Below, one piece after another: positions 52,637-60,703 of a stretch of DNA of 64,000 bases; within the stretch, counting starts at the first letter, position 1; every line of letters starts with the position of its first letter. The stretch is from Vreelandella zhuhanensis (GTDB taxonomy: Bacteria > Pseudomonadota > Gammaproteobacteria > Pseudomonadales > Halomonadaceae). The DNA is taken from the NCBI RefSeq assembly GCF_009793355.1, contig NZ_WTKP01000001.1, positions 434,001-498,000 on the forward strand. Direction: 5' to 3'. The notes beneath the pieces are model-generated. The model worked only from the letters and a program-made list of their open reading frames with translations. It was not told the origin of the DNA and did not search any database. The position numbers and the translations under genes are program-made.

Positions 52637-52786
52637 TTTTTTATCTGCTTTCGGCCAAAAGCGATCTTTTAGCACTTTCTGATGCACACCCAGCCCTTCT
52701 TTACCACACCGTATTTAAAGTCCGCTTTACCGGAGCAAATCACATATTTTGAACCATCCTAAGTATTCCATCCTGGGAGGGCCCAT
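52637..52786. repeat. Leader-like repeat copy B
   Basis: TTTTTTATCTGCTTTCGG, CCAAAAGCGATCTTTTAGCA, and about 100 bases later CCATCCTAA. Its first 23 bases match 54969-54991 with one difference; the part from 52653 matches 37437 onward. Confidence 0.6.
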
Positions 52787-52788
52787 CC

Positions 52789-52910
52789 ATGGATACCACC
52801 TCCATCACTCGCGGCGCGCCTTGGAACAAAGGTAAGCTGGTCGGGCAAAAAGTCCCTTCGTCTTAGAGGCATTTAGGCAATTCCGCTTGAGTCAAATCAA
52901 ATCAGACTTT
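52789..52910 (+). pseudogene. Tyrosine integrase N-terminal remnant
   Basis: Reads TTSITRGAPWNKGKLVGQK after the start and then breaks down in frame. The PWNKGKL-x-GQK string is a known start of a family of phage-type integrases. Only the first 20 to 40 codons are left. Confidence 0.6.
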
Positions 52911-53059
52911 TAGTGTCTATTCTACAATGACTTAAAACACATGTCTGAGCTTGGCGGCTAGGCTGAGTGATGACAGAGTCCGTTTGCTACTTTTCCAGAA
53001 GCCATGTCAACGCTCATATGCTGTCCAAGCACTATTCCTTTATTTTATAAGGAAGTCGA

Positions 53060-53587
53060 ATGAAAACACCGCGCAATTACTCAGGAATCTCGACTCTCAA
53101 CCACTGGATCACCGCCCTGTTGGTGATCACCATGCTCGTATTAGGGTTTGTGGCCGCCTACGCACCCGGCGAAAACACAGGGCGTTATGTCATGAGTGTT
53201 CATATCGCCCTAGGTTTTTTCGTTTTCTGGTTCATCCTCTGGCGAATGACCTATCGTCTCTATGAGGGCTTCCCACCCAACCAGGGACGCACACGACTGG
53301 AGTCTCAGGTGGCCTACTGCGTGCAAGTCGCGATGCTGTTTGCACTGGTTCTACAGGTGATAACCGGTCCTCTGTACATTTTTACGGAAGGTGAAGCCAT
53401 CAATGTGTTCGGTTGGTTCCGTGTTGCTCTGCCCTTGGAATCACTTGAGGTGCTGCATGAGCCGGCTGAAACCGCCCATATCATGCTGGGTATTTACGTG
53501 TTGCCCACCCTCATAGCCCTGCATTTTCTGGGAGCGGCCAAACACTATCTGACAAAGCGTCAGGAGACACCTGCGGACCTTTCTTAA
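53060..53587 (+). CDS. Cytochrome b561
   Basis: A 175-residue membrane protein with four helices and the expected haem-ligand histidines: LNHWITALLVITMLVLGFVA (helix 1), MSVHIALGFFVFWFILWRMT (helix 2), HEPAETAHIMLGIYVLPTLI, ALHFLGAAKHYL (helices 3-4). It likely passes electrons between quinones and periplasmic acceptors. AAGGAAG precedes the start. The neighbours are mobile DNA, so the role is unclear. Confidence 0.88.
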   Translation: MKTPRNYSGISTLNHWITALLVITMLVLGFVAAYAPGENTGRYVMSVHIALGFFVFWFILWRMTYRLYEGFPPNQGRTRLESQVAYCVQVAMLFALVLQVITGPLYIFTEGEAINVFGWFRVALPLESLEVLHEPAETAHIMLGIYVLPTLIALHFLGAAKHYLTKRQETPADLS

Positions 53588-53688
53588 AAACGTGATACGT
53601 CTCACTTATAGGCTCTTCGACGTTGGGTGTGGAATTCGTCCCCTGAGCTGGGCCAGAATATGACCTCCACAACGGCAGTAGGTATGAC

Positions 53689-54954
53689 ATGGACGGCACC
53701 CAGATTTTAACGCTCGGCCTGGGCTTGGAAGCGCCCTGGATCCTCAAGGACCAGCACCTGGATACCGCCGTGTCGCCCCACCGCCTGGAACTCTATGTCG
53801 AGGCGGAACGAGGCAGTCTCTATCCCTGTCCGGAGTGTGGTAAAGCCTGCCAAGCTCATGACTTTGCCGACAAAACCTGGCGGCATCTGAACTTCTTCCA
53901 GCACCACTGTTACCTGCATGCTCGTGTGCCTCGCACGAAGTGTCCTGAACATGGCGTCAAACGCATAGAGGTTCCCTGGGCGCGGCCGGGCAGCGACTTC
54001 ACCCTGCTGTTCGAGCAAGCGGCCATGTCACTGGTCAAGGAGATGCCGGTGCTGGCTGTCTCCCGGCAGCTGGAGATTTCTGATAAACGACTATGGCGCA
54101 TCGTGCATCACTACGTGGGCCGCATGCTGGGGAACTGGACCTGTCCAATGTGGCGACTGTCGGCGTGGACGAAACCGCGTCTCGGCGCGGTCATCGCTAT
54201 GTCACGGTGTTCCTCGACATGCAGCGCAAGCAGGAACCGGTTATCTTTGCCGTCCCAGGCTGCGGCAAGGATGCCATCCAGGCTTTCAGCGCCTTCCTGG
54301 CGGCCCATGGCGGCCCATGGCGGCGATACGGACAATGTGGTCGAGGTCGTCTGCGACATGTCGCCAGCCTTCCTTAGCGGCGTGACCGAGCACCTTCCCA
54401 AGGCAGAGGTAACGGTCGACTGGTTCCATATCGTGCAGACCTTCACCAAGCGGCTGGACGAGGTACGCAAGAAAGAGCGCCGCGAGCAGGGACACCCCAA
54501 GTCGCTGCGCTGGGCACTGCTGAAGAACCTGGACAACGAGAACCTGACACCCAAACAGTTGGCGGCGCTCCAGGAGTTGGTAGCCGATCAAAGCGCCACT
54601 GCCGATGCCTGGGTGATCAAGGAGAAGCTACGCTGGATCCAGAAGGCCCCGACGCCCAGAGCGGCTCGGTGGCGCATCACGAATTACCTTAAGGTCATGC
54701 AGGCGGCGGTTTCTGAAAAGCCACTACTGAAGCCGATGGGGAAGGCCCTGGCGACGCTTGAGCGGCACGCCGACGCGGTGGTCAGACGCTGGCACTCGGG
54801 ATTGACGAACGCAAGACTGGAAGGAATGAATGGTCTGTTCCAGGCGGCTCGGTCACGGGCACGCGGCTACCGGAACGAGATTAACTTCATCGCCATGATC
54901 TACCTGATTGGCAGCCCGGTGGGCCGCCTGTTCGATCAGGCCAAATCCACATGA
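53689..54954 (+). pseudogene. ISL3 transposase with compensating frameshifts
   Basis: A 421-codon uninterrupted frame. The N-terminal zinc-finger domain (CPECGKACQAHDFADKTW, TKCPEHGVKRI) and C-terminal DDE part (DWFHIVQTFTKRLDE, GLTNARLEGMNGLFQAARSR) are normal. Between about 54132 and 54310, however, the real family sequence (ELDLSNVATVGVDETASRR, then YVTVFLDMQRKQEPVIFA) is found in another frame. A one-base loss at the G-run near 54131 and a 10-base duplication (CGGCCCATGG twice, 54301-54320) cancel each other. The first catalytic Asp (GVDE) is in the shifted part, so the protein should be inactive. Confidence 0.8.
54301..54320. repeat. 10-bp tandem duplication in ISL3 transposase
   Basis: CGGCCCATGG occurs twice in a row. 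The extra copy shifts the frame by +1 and restores the transposase frame lost upstream. Confidence 0.85.
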
Positions 54955-54968
54955 AGTGACGAAGAGCC

Positions 54969-54991
54969 TTTTTTATCTGGTTTCGGCCAAA
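54969..54991. repeat. Leader-like repeat copy C
   Basis: TTTTTTATCTGGTTTCGGCC and AAA; one difference from 52637-52659. It starts at the first base after the ISL3 right end. Downstream it diverges from copies A and B. Confidence 0.55.
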
Positions 54992-55245
54992 GCCGATTCT
55001 TAAGAATATGCAAATATACATCAAAATCCTTCTACTCCTTCATGGAGCTAACAGACTTCTATCTACACCTTTTGGTCACTATCCTGATCGCAATCCTCGG
55101 CACTGTTGTCGTCAGCGAGACGATATCGGCGCGGGTGCGTTACGCACTGATCTGACTCTGACCACTAAGCGGTATTAGGCTAGCTCCTGCTAAAGAATCT
55201 GCTAACGTGGCAGCATCTTTCGATCATGCCTGAGGTTATCAACCC
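54969..55245. other. Spacer between ISL3 element and arsenic island
   Basis: It contains a short frame at 55042-55155 (37 residues, one hydrophobic helix, MELTDFYLHLLVTILI) that I cannot identify and that may be the truncated start of a transporter. The last 90 bases should hold the promoter of the arsenic operon. Confidence 0.4.
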
Positions 55246-55905
55246 ATGCCCCATTTCCTAGTGTTCTTAGGTACCATCCGCAACAGCACCCCTCCTGCCC
55301 CCGCTCGGCTCGGTCTGCGCGTGGCTCGTACCTGCGTGCAGCTGCTTGAGGCCGACGGCGCCAGCGTAGAGCTGATCGACCCGCTGGAGATCGAGTTCGG
55401 CGCCGTCTTCAAGCCGCACTTCGCCTACGCGAAGGCGAAGGTGCCCGAGACTCTGGAGACCCTGGCCGACAAGATCGAGGCCGCCGACGGCTACATCATG
55501 GTCAGCCCCGAGTACAACCACTCCATGAGCCCGGTGCTCGCCCACCTGCTTAACCACTTCGGCAGCTCCCTCTACGCCTTCAAGCCCAGCGCCATCGTCA
55601 CCTACTCTGCCGGCCAGTGGGGCGGTGTCCGGGCGGCGGTTGCCATGCGCACCTTCCTCGCCGAGCTCGGCTGCCTGCCGGTCTCGGCGATGATCCACGT
55701 GCCGAAGGCCCAGGAGGCCCTCGATGAGGACGGCCGCTTCCGCGAGGACCCGGACCGCTGGGCCAGCTACTTCGGGCGCGCCCTGGGCCAGCTCGGCTGG
55801 TGGGCCGAGGCCGCCGCCAGGCACCGCGAGATCCAGGACCCCAGAGAGGTCTCGCCGGCCTTCCAGCGTGCTCCGGAGCAGCGCAACGCGCCGGCATCCG
55901 AGTGA
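55246..55905 (+). CDS. NADPH-dependent FMN reductase family protein
   Basis: A 219-residue flavodoxin-fold protein. The N-terminal strand and phosphate loop (FLVFLGTIRNSTPPAPARLG) and the signature VSPEYNHSMSPVLAHLLNHF are those of NADPH-dependent FMN reductases/quinone reductases. It is related in fold to ArsH, but a separate true ArsH gene lies downstream. First gene of the arsenic island; it may handle oxidative or arsenical stress. The start has no strong ribosome site. Confidence 0.82.
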   Translation: MPHFLVFLGTIRNSTPPAPARLGLRVARTCVQLLEADGASVELIDPLEIEFGAVFKPHFAYAKAKVPETLETLADKIEAADGYIMVSPEYNHSMSPVLAHLLNHFGSSLYAFKPSAIVTYSAGQWGGVRAAVAMRTFLAELGCLPVSAMIHVPKAQEALDEDGRFREDPDRWASYFGRALGQLGWWAEAAARHREIQDPREVSPAFQRAPEQRNAPASE

Positions 55906-55913
55906 CGACATTG

Positions 55914-55939
55914 AGCATATATGATTTTCCATATATGCT
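55914..55939. promoter_or_regulatory. AT-rich perfect dyad before arsC
   Basis: AGCATATATG-ATTTTC-CATATATGCT: 10-bp perfect arms with a 6-base loop, between the FMN reductase and arsC genes. It looks like an operator for a dimeric repressor such as ArsR. No arsR gene is in the window. Confidence 0.6.
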
Positions 55940-55993
55940 GAATGGCACAACGCCCTGATGGTCATCCCCGATGAGCGTCTCGATGGAGACACC

Positions 55994-56491
55994 ATGAACG
56001 TACTGTTTCTCTGCACCGGCAATTCCTGCCGATCCATCTACGCCCAGGCTCTGTTCAACCACCTGGCCGAGACCCGGCATCGCGCCTGGAGCGCCGGCAG
56101 CCACCCGACCGGCGAGGTCAACCCGCTGACGCTGATCTGACTGGAGAAGAATGGCATTTCCACTCGTGGGCTTTACAGCAAGACCTGGGACGATCTCGAG
56201 GTGATACCGGATGTCGTTATCACCGTCTGCGATGATGCCACCGGCGAGGCCTGCCCGCTCTTCCTCGGCAGGGCCGTGAAGGCCCATTGGGGCGTGCTGG
56301 ACCCCTCGAGAGCCGAGGGCAGCGAGGCCGAGGTCGCCTTTGCTGGCACCTTCGGCGCCCTGCACCGGCGCATAGAGACCATGGTGGCCCTGCCCCTGGA
56401 TCGGATGTCCGACGACGCCCTGCGGCAGGCCTTGGAGGAGATCCACCAGCGCGCATCCCGCGAAGAGATCCGACAAGGAGATACCCCGTGA
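55994..56491 (+). pseudogene. arsC: Arsenate reductase ArsC (LMW-phosphatase type), in-frame TGA
   Basis: The frame starts [14 protein letters not shown], with the CX5R loop of low-molecular-weight phosphatase-type arsenate reductases, and continues [16 protein letters not shown] and a C-terminal helix ([20 protein letters not shown]). Codon 49 (56138-56140) is TGA, in the segment NPLTLI-stop-LEKNG, where relatives have Thr, Val or Cys. Everything after it is in frame and well conserved, so this is either a recent nonsense mutation, a sequencing error or readthrough. Its final TGA overlaps the GTG start of arsH. Confidence 0.75.
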
Positions 56492-57213
56492 CGACTCGTC
56501 CCCTCGACGACCTGCCCAACATCGACCGCGAGCTGTTCCGGGTGCCCGATGCGGCCAGCCTTGGCAGCCCCGGGGACCGCGAGCATTCCCCGCGCATCCT
56601 GCTGCTCTACGGCTCGCTCAGGCAGCGCTCCTTCAGCCGGCTAGCGGCGAAGGAGGCCGCCCGGCTGCTACGTGCCATGGGCGCCGAGACCCGCATCTTC
56701 GACCCGCGAGGGCTGCCGCTGCCCGACGCAGAAGAGGCCAGCCACTCCAAGGTGGCGGAGCTGCGTGAGCTTGCCGAGTGGGCCGAGGGAATGGTGTGGT
56801 GCTCACCGGAGCGCCACGGCGCCATGACCGGCATCATGAAGGCGCAGATCGACTGGATTCCTCTGGCGCTGGGCGCGGTGCGCCCCACCCAAGGCAAGAC
56901 CCTCGCCCTGATGCAGGTGTGCGGCGGCTCCCAGTCGTTCAACACGGTCAACCAGCTGCGCGTGCTGGGGCGCTGGATGCGTATGGTGACCATCCCCAAC
57001 CAGTCCTCGGTGCCCAGGGCCTTCATGGAGTTCGACGACAACGACCGCATGAAACCCTCGCCCTTCTATGACCGCATCGTCGACGTCATGGAGGAGTTGG
57101 TGAAATTCACCCTGCTGGTACGTGGCCGCAGCGAGGCGCTCACCGATCGCTACTCCGAACGCAAGGAGTCGGCCGAACAGCTCTCCGCTCGGGCCAACCA
57201 GCGCGCCATCTGA
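56488..57213 (+). CDS. arsH: ArsH, arsenical resistance flavoprotein
   Basis: A 241-residue NADPH-FMN oxidoreductase. Family marks: [90 protein letters not shown]. ArsH oxidises trivalent organoarsenicals. The start is GTG at 56488, with AAGGAG 9 bases upstream, overlapping the arsC stop (GTGA). Confidence 0.93.
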   Translation: MTTRPLDDLPNIDRELFRVPDAASLGSPGDREHSPRILLLYGSLRQRSFSRLAAKEAARLLRAMGAETRIFDPRGLPLPDAEEASHSKVAELRELAEWAEGMVWCSPERHGAMTGIMKAQIDWIPLALGAVRPTQGKTLALMQVCGGSQSFNTVNQLRVLGRWMRMVTIPNQSSVPRAFMEFDDNDRMKPSPFYDRIVDVMEELVKFTLLVRGRSEALTDRYSERKESAEQLSARANQRAI

Positions 57214-57226
57214 CAGGAGCCACACC

Positions 57227-58327
57227 ATGACCAAACACCAGGAATCCCAAGCTCCTAGCGCCACCGAGGGCATGGGCCGTTTCGAGCGTTATCTTTCGGT
57301 ATGGGTGGCGCTGGCCATCGTCGCCGGGGTACTGCTCGGCCAGTTCGCTCCGGCGGTGCCCGAGACGCTGTCGCGCTTCGAATATGCTCAGGTATCGATT
57401 CCAGTGGCCATCCTGATTTGGGCGATGATCTTTCCCATGATGGCGCAGATCGACTTTACCGCCGTGCTCGGTGTGCGCCGCCAGCCCAAGGGGCTGGTCA
57501 TCACTACCACGGTGAACTGGCTGATCAAGCCCTTCACCATGTTCGCCATCGCCTGGTTCTTCCTGATAGTGCTGTTCCGACCCTTCATTCCAGAGGAGCT
57601 GGCGAGCCAGTACCTGGCCGGCGCTATTCTGCTCGGCGCTGCGCCCTGTACCGCCATGGTCTTCGTATGGAGCTACCTGACCCGTGGCGATGCCGCTTAT
57701 ACCTTGGTACAGGTGGCGGTCAACGACCTGATCATGCTGTTCGCCTTCGCCCCCATCGTGATCCTGCTGCTCGGCGTGTCGAACATCCAGGTACCCTACG
57801 ACACGGTGGCGCTGTCGGTGGTGCTCTACATCGTCATCCCGCTGGCCGCCGGTTACCTGACCCGGCGCACCCTGATCGCCCGACGCGGCATCGAGTGGTA
57901 CGACAACGTCTTCATGAAGAAGGTGGGACCGATCACTCCCATCGGCCTGATTATCACCCTGGTGCTGCTATTCGCCTTCCAGGGCGATGTCATACTCAAC
58001 AACCCGCTGCATATCGTGTTGATTGCCATCCCGCTGATCATCCAGACCGTGCTGATCTTCTTCATCGCCTACGGCTGGGCCAAGGCGTGGAAAGTGCCCC
58101 ACAATGTCGCCGCCCCAGGAGCGATGATCGGTGCCAGCAACTTCTTCGAGCTGGCCGTGGCCGCCGCCATCGCCCTGTTCGGCCTGCAGTCCGGTGCGGC
58201 CCTGGCCACGGTAGTTGGGGTGCTAGTAGAGGTGCCACTGATGCTGGTGCTGGTACGCATTGCCAACCAGACACGCCACCATTTCCCTGAGGCCGATGCG
58301 TCAACTGCCGCCGGGGCCAGGGGCTGA
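57227..58327 (+). CDS. acr3: Arsenite efflux pump Acr3
   Basis: A 366-residue membrane protein with ten helices. The key Cys of Acr3 is in LLGAAPCTAMVFVWSYLTRG, and the conserved GASNFFELAVAAAIALFG is present. It exports arsenite with the proton gradient. CAGGAG precedes the ATG at 57227; 13 bases after arsH. Confidence 0.95.
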   Translation: MTKHQESQAPSATEGMGRFERYLSVWVALAIVAGVLLGQFAPAVPETLSRFEYAQVSIPVAILIWAMIFPMMAQIDFTAVLGVRRQPKGLVITTTVNWLIKPFTMFAIAWFFLIVLFRPFIPEELASQYLAGAILLGAAPCTAMVFVWSYLTRGDAAYTLVQVAVNDLIMLFAFAPIVILLLGVSNIQVPYDTVALSVVLYIVIPLAAGYLTRRTLIARRGIEWYDNVFMKKVGPITPIGLIITLVLLFAFQGDVILNNPLHIVLIAIPLIIQTVLIFFIAYGWAKAWKVPHNVAAPGAMIGASNFFELAVAAAIALFGLQSGAALATVVGVLVEVPLMLVLVRIANQTRHHFPEADASTAAGARG

Positions 58328-58330
58328 CCC

Positions 58331-58624
58331 ATGGCCATCAAGGTCAGTGATCGCGCCCGCGAATGGCTGAAGAGCAAGGGCGGTGTGGCCACGGTTCGCC
58401 TCTCGCCCCGCCATGGTTGCTGCGGTGGTGGGGCCGATATCACGGTGGCCGAGGCCAGGGTCCCGGATGCGCCGGAGCGCTATACCTGCGTTGAGCAAGA
58501 GGAGGTGACATTGCATATCGACCCGGCCTTGGTCGATCAGGACCTGAGGCTCGACGTCGAGGGCTTCATGGGCATGAAGAAGTTGTTCGTAGAAGGCGCT
58601 TCACCCACCCGCTCGAAGCAGTAA
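58331..58624 (+). CDS. CC/Se-motif small protein (HesB-like)
   Basis: A 97-residue protein with the motif SPRHGCCGGGADITV (vicinal cysteines, residues about 30-31). It resembles the CC/Se motif family, in which one Cys may be selenocysteine in other bacteria; here both codons are TGC/TGT type (TGCTGC). The fold looks like the HesB/IscA group, ending in a LRLDVEGFMGMKKLFVEG segment. It starts 3 bases after acr3 and so belongs to the same operon. Vicinal thiols bind arsenite well, so an arsenic-linked role is plausible but untested. Confidence 0.7.
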   Translation: MAIKVSDRAREWLKSKGGVATVRLSPRHGCCGGGADITVAEARVPDAPERYTCVEQEEVTLHIDPALVDQDLRLDVEGFMGMKKLFVEGASPTRSKQ

Positions 58625-58627
58625 CCC

Positions 58628-58750
58628 CATATTCAAGCACATTCTGATCGTCGTGGATTTCTCTCCCGCCTGGTCGCCGCTTCACGCACGATGAAGGCAC
58701 TGACCGCCTGGGGTTTGATGTCTGTCGGAGCAATGTCACCCATTCACTGC
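58628..58750 (+). pseudogene. Universal stress protein fragment
   Basis: Without a start codon, it reads FKHILIVVDFSPAWSPLHAR, then in the next frame MKALTAWGLMSVGAM. This matches the N-terminus of universal stress proteins. A frameshift and early stops follow. USP genes are often found in arsenic operons. Confidence 0.5.
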
Positions 58751-58818
58751 TATAGGTGAGAGGTACACGAAAGCGGCCTTCCCGGCCTTCCGACCGACTC
58801 ACTAGCTGGAGAACATTC

Positions 58819-60003
58819 ATGTCATCTCGCGATGTCGTCATCTGCCACCCCGTGCGCACGGCCATCGGCACCTATGGCGGTAGCCTCAAGGACACCCCCG
58901 CCACCGACTTGGGCGCTCGTGTCATTCAGGAGACGCTTTCCCGTTCCGGGCTTGCTGCCGACAAGGTGGAGTCACTGGTGATGGGTCACGTCATTCAGGC
59001 GGGTTGCCGGATGAACTCGGGCCGTCAGGCCGGCATCGGCGGCGGACTTCCCGTGGAAGTCCCGGCGCTGACCGTCAATCGGGTCTGCGGTTCCGGCGCC
59101 CAGGCAGTGGTCAGCGCGGCCATGGAGATCTGGAGCGGCATGGCCAACTGCACCATCGCCGGCGGCATGGAGAACATGGACCGCGCCCCCTATGTGATGC
59201 CCCAGGGGCGCTGGGGCGCACGCATGGGCGACGTGACCATGCACGATACTATGCTGCTCGACGGCCTCAACGACGCCTTCAGCGGCAAGCACTCCGGCTG
59301 GCATACCGAAGATCTAGTGAGCCGCTACAGCATCTCCCGCGAAGACCAGGACATTTGGGCGCTGCGCTCTCAGCAGCGCTTCTCCAAGGCCCAGGAAGCA
59401 GGCCACTTCGATGCTGAAATTGCCGGGGTGGAACTCACCAGCCGCAAGGGCACCACCACTTTCGCCCGCGACGAGCACAACCGCCCGGATATTACCCTGG
59501 AATCGCTGGGTAAGATGAAGCCCGCCTTTCGTAAAGAAGGTACCATCACCGCAGGTAATTCCCCCGGGCTCAACAGTGGCGCTGCGGCGATGATCGTTGC
59601 CGATCGCGACTGGGCCGAGCGGCAGGGCCTTACCCCGATAGCCCGCCTGGTGGCTTTCGGCATCGGTGCCGTAGAGCCTGGCTACTTCGGCATCGGCCCG
59701 GTTCCGGCGGTCAAGCAGGCGCTTGAGCGCGCCGGCTGGTCGGTAGACGATCTGGACCGGGTGGAAATCAACGAGGCCTTCGCCGCCATTGCCCTGGCCT
59801 GCCAGCGCGAACTCGGTCTGCCGGAAGAGATCGTCAACGTGGAGGGCGGCGCTATCGCTCACGGCCATCCGATTGGTGCCTCCGGCGCGGTGCTGACCAC
59901 CCGCCTGTTACATGCCATGCAGCGCAACGGCGAACACCGTGGCATCGTCACGTTGTGTATCGGCGGCGGTCAGGGCATCGCCTTGGCGCTGGAAACCCTC
60001 TGA
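58819..60003 (+). CDS. Thiolase (acetyl-CoA acetyltransferase-like)
   Basis: A 394-residue thiolase. Nucleophile Cys in [17 protein letters not shown], His in [20 protein letters not shown], second Cys in [13 protein letters not shown]; all intact. It would condense or cleave acyl-CoAs. TGGAGAA lies 7 bases before the ATG. Its place among arsenic genes is unusual; it may be a passenger or serve a separate operon. Confidence 0.9.
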   Translation: MSSRDVVICHPVRTAIGTYGGSLKDTPATDLGARVIQETLSRSGLAADKVESLVMGHVIQAGCRMNSGRQAGIGGGLPVEVPALTVNRVCGSGAQAVVSAAMEIWSGMANCTIAGGMENMDRAPYVMPQGRWGARMGDVTMHDTMLLDGLNDAFSGKHSGWHTEDLVSRYSISREDQDIWALRSQQRFSKAQEAGHFDAEIAGVELTSRKGTTTFARDEHNRPDITLESLGKMKPAFRKEGTITAGNSPGLNSGAAAMIVADRDWAERQGLTPIARLVAFGIGAVEPGYFGIGPVPAVKQALERAGWSVDDLDRVEINEAFAAIALACQRELGLPEEIVNVEGGAIAHGHPIGASGAVLTTRLLHAMQRNGEHRGIVTLCIGGGQGIALALETL

Positions 60004-60009
60004 CGCCCG

Positions 60010-60039
60010 GCCGCTGGCATGTCACGACGCGCCAGCGGC
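60010..60039 (+). terminator. Hairpin after the thiolase gene
   Basis: GCCGCTGGC / GCCAGCGGC with a 12-base loop, followed by TTACCATAAGTTTTC. A weak terminator that may separate the thiolase from the sigma factor gene. Confidence 0.5.
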
Positions 60040-60068
60040 TTACCATAAGTTTTCTGTAGAGAGACAAA

Positions 60069-60620
60069 ATGACGGCCGAGCCCCAGCGATACCCCTGCAT
60101 CGAATCCGCCTGGCAAGCTCACCGAGACGAACTCCGTGGCTTCCTGATCAGACACGGCGGCGATCACGATGTCGCCGACGACCTCCTTCAAATCGTCTAT
60201 ACCAAGGCGCTTGCCCACCGTACCCGTTTCTGCCAGCTGGACTCTCCCCGTGCCTGGTTATTCCGTGTGGCCCGACATCAATGGATCGATCAGCAGCGCC
60301 GCTCGGGACGCTGGGTGGCCGGCGACCCACCCGAGCTTCCGGCAGCGACCGAAACCCACGCCCCCGTGGATAGTCTGATCGTCTGTATCGCGCGTGCGCT
60401 CCCGCATCTATCGCCGGAGGACAGCGATATCCTGAGTCGCTGCGACCTGGAAGGTCTTCGCCAGGCCGACTATGCCGAGCATCATGGTCTAGGCTTGCCG
60501 GCCACCAAGGCGCGGCTTCGTAGAGCCAGGCAACGGTTGCGCGAACGACTGATCGAGCAATGTGGCATCATCTTTGATGAGCAGGGGCGCATCTGCTGCC
60601 ATCGTGCCGACCACGGCTAG
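60069..60620 (+). CDS. ECF sigma factor with C-terminal cysteines (SigZ-like)
   Basis: A 183-residue protein. Region 2 is HDVADDLLQIVYTKALAHR and SPRAWLFRVARHQWIDQQRR; region 4 is YAEHHGLGLPATKARLRRAR. After region 4 comes a tail, EQCGIIFDEQGRICCHRADHG, with three cysteines and a His, as seen in SigZ-type sigma factors. No anti-sigma gene is next to it. The cysteines could bind arsenite or another thiol-reactive metal directly, so that the sigma factor is its own sensor; this is inferred. It precedes the arsP/trx and aioBA genes. Confidence 0.8.
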   Translation: MTAEPQRYPCIESAWQAHRDELRGFLIRHGGDHDVADDLLQIVYTKALAHRTRFCQLDSPRAWLFRVARHQWIDQQRRSGRWVAGDPPELPAATETHAPVDSLIVCIARALPHLSPEDSDILSRCDLEGLRQADYAEHHGLGLPATKARLRRARQRLRERLIEQCGIIFDEQGRICCHRADHG

Positions 60621-60703
60621 ACGTATCATTTCACTTCGAGACGGTATCCTTTTGCCTTGTACTGCGTCTTCTTGTGTAGCGACACTTATTACACAAGGAG
60701 AGC

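Larger units (their letters stand above)
52536..53059. other. Region with integrase remnant and leader repeat
   Basis: About 520 bases without an intact gene. It contains the leader-like repeat B and the start of an integrase. The end holds the promoter of the cytochrome b561 gene. Confidence 0.5.
53611..54968 (+). mobile_element. ISL3-family insertion sequence
   Basis: A 1358-bp element with terminal inverted repeats GGCTCTTCGACGTTGGGTGT (left) and GGCTCTTCGTCACTTCATGT (right, reverse complement), identical in the first 9 bases. No 8-bp target duplication is visible (CACTTATA on the left, TTTTTTAT on the right). It holds one transposase gene. The right edge abuts repeat C. Confidence 0.75.

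Noticed and set aside
53603..54976. Target-site duplication of the ISL3 element
   Set aside because: The flanking 8-mers CACTTATA and TTTTTTAT do not match, so a duplication is not claimed.
56138..56140. TGA in arsC as a certain selenocysteine codon
   Set aside because: The position is not catalytic and no hairpin typical of bacterial SECIS could be confirmed by eye; kept only as one option.
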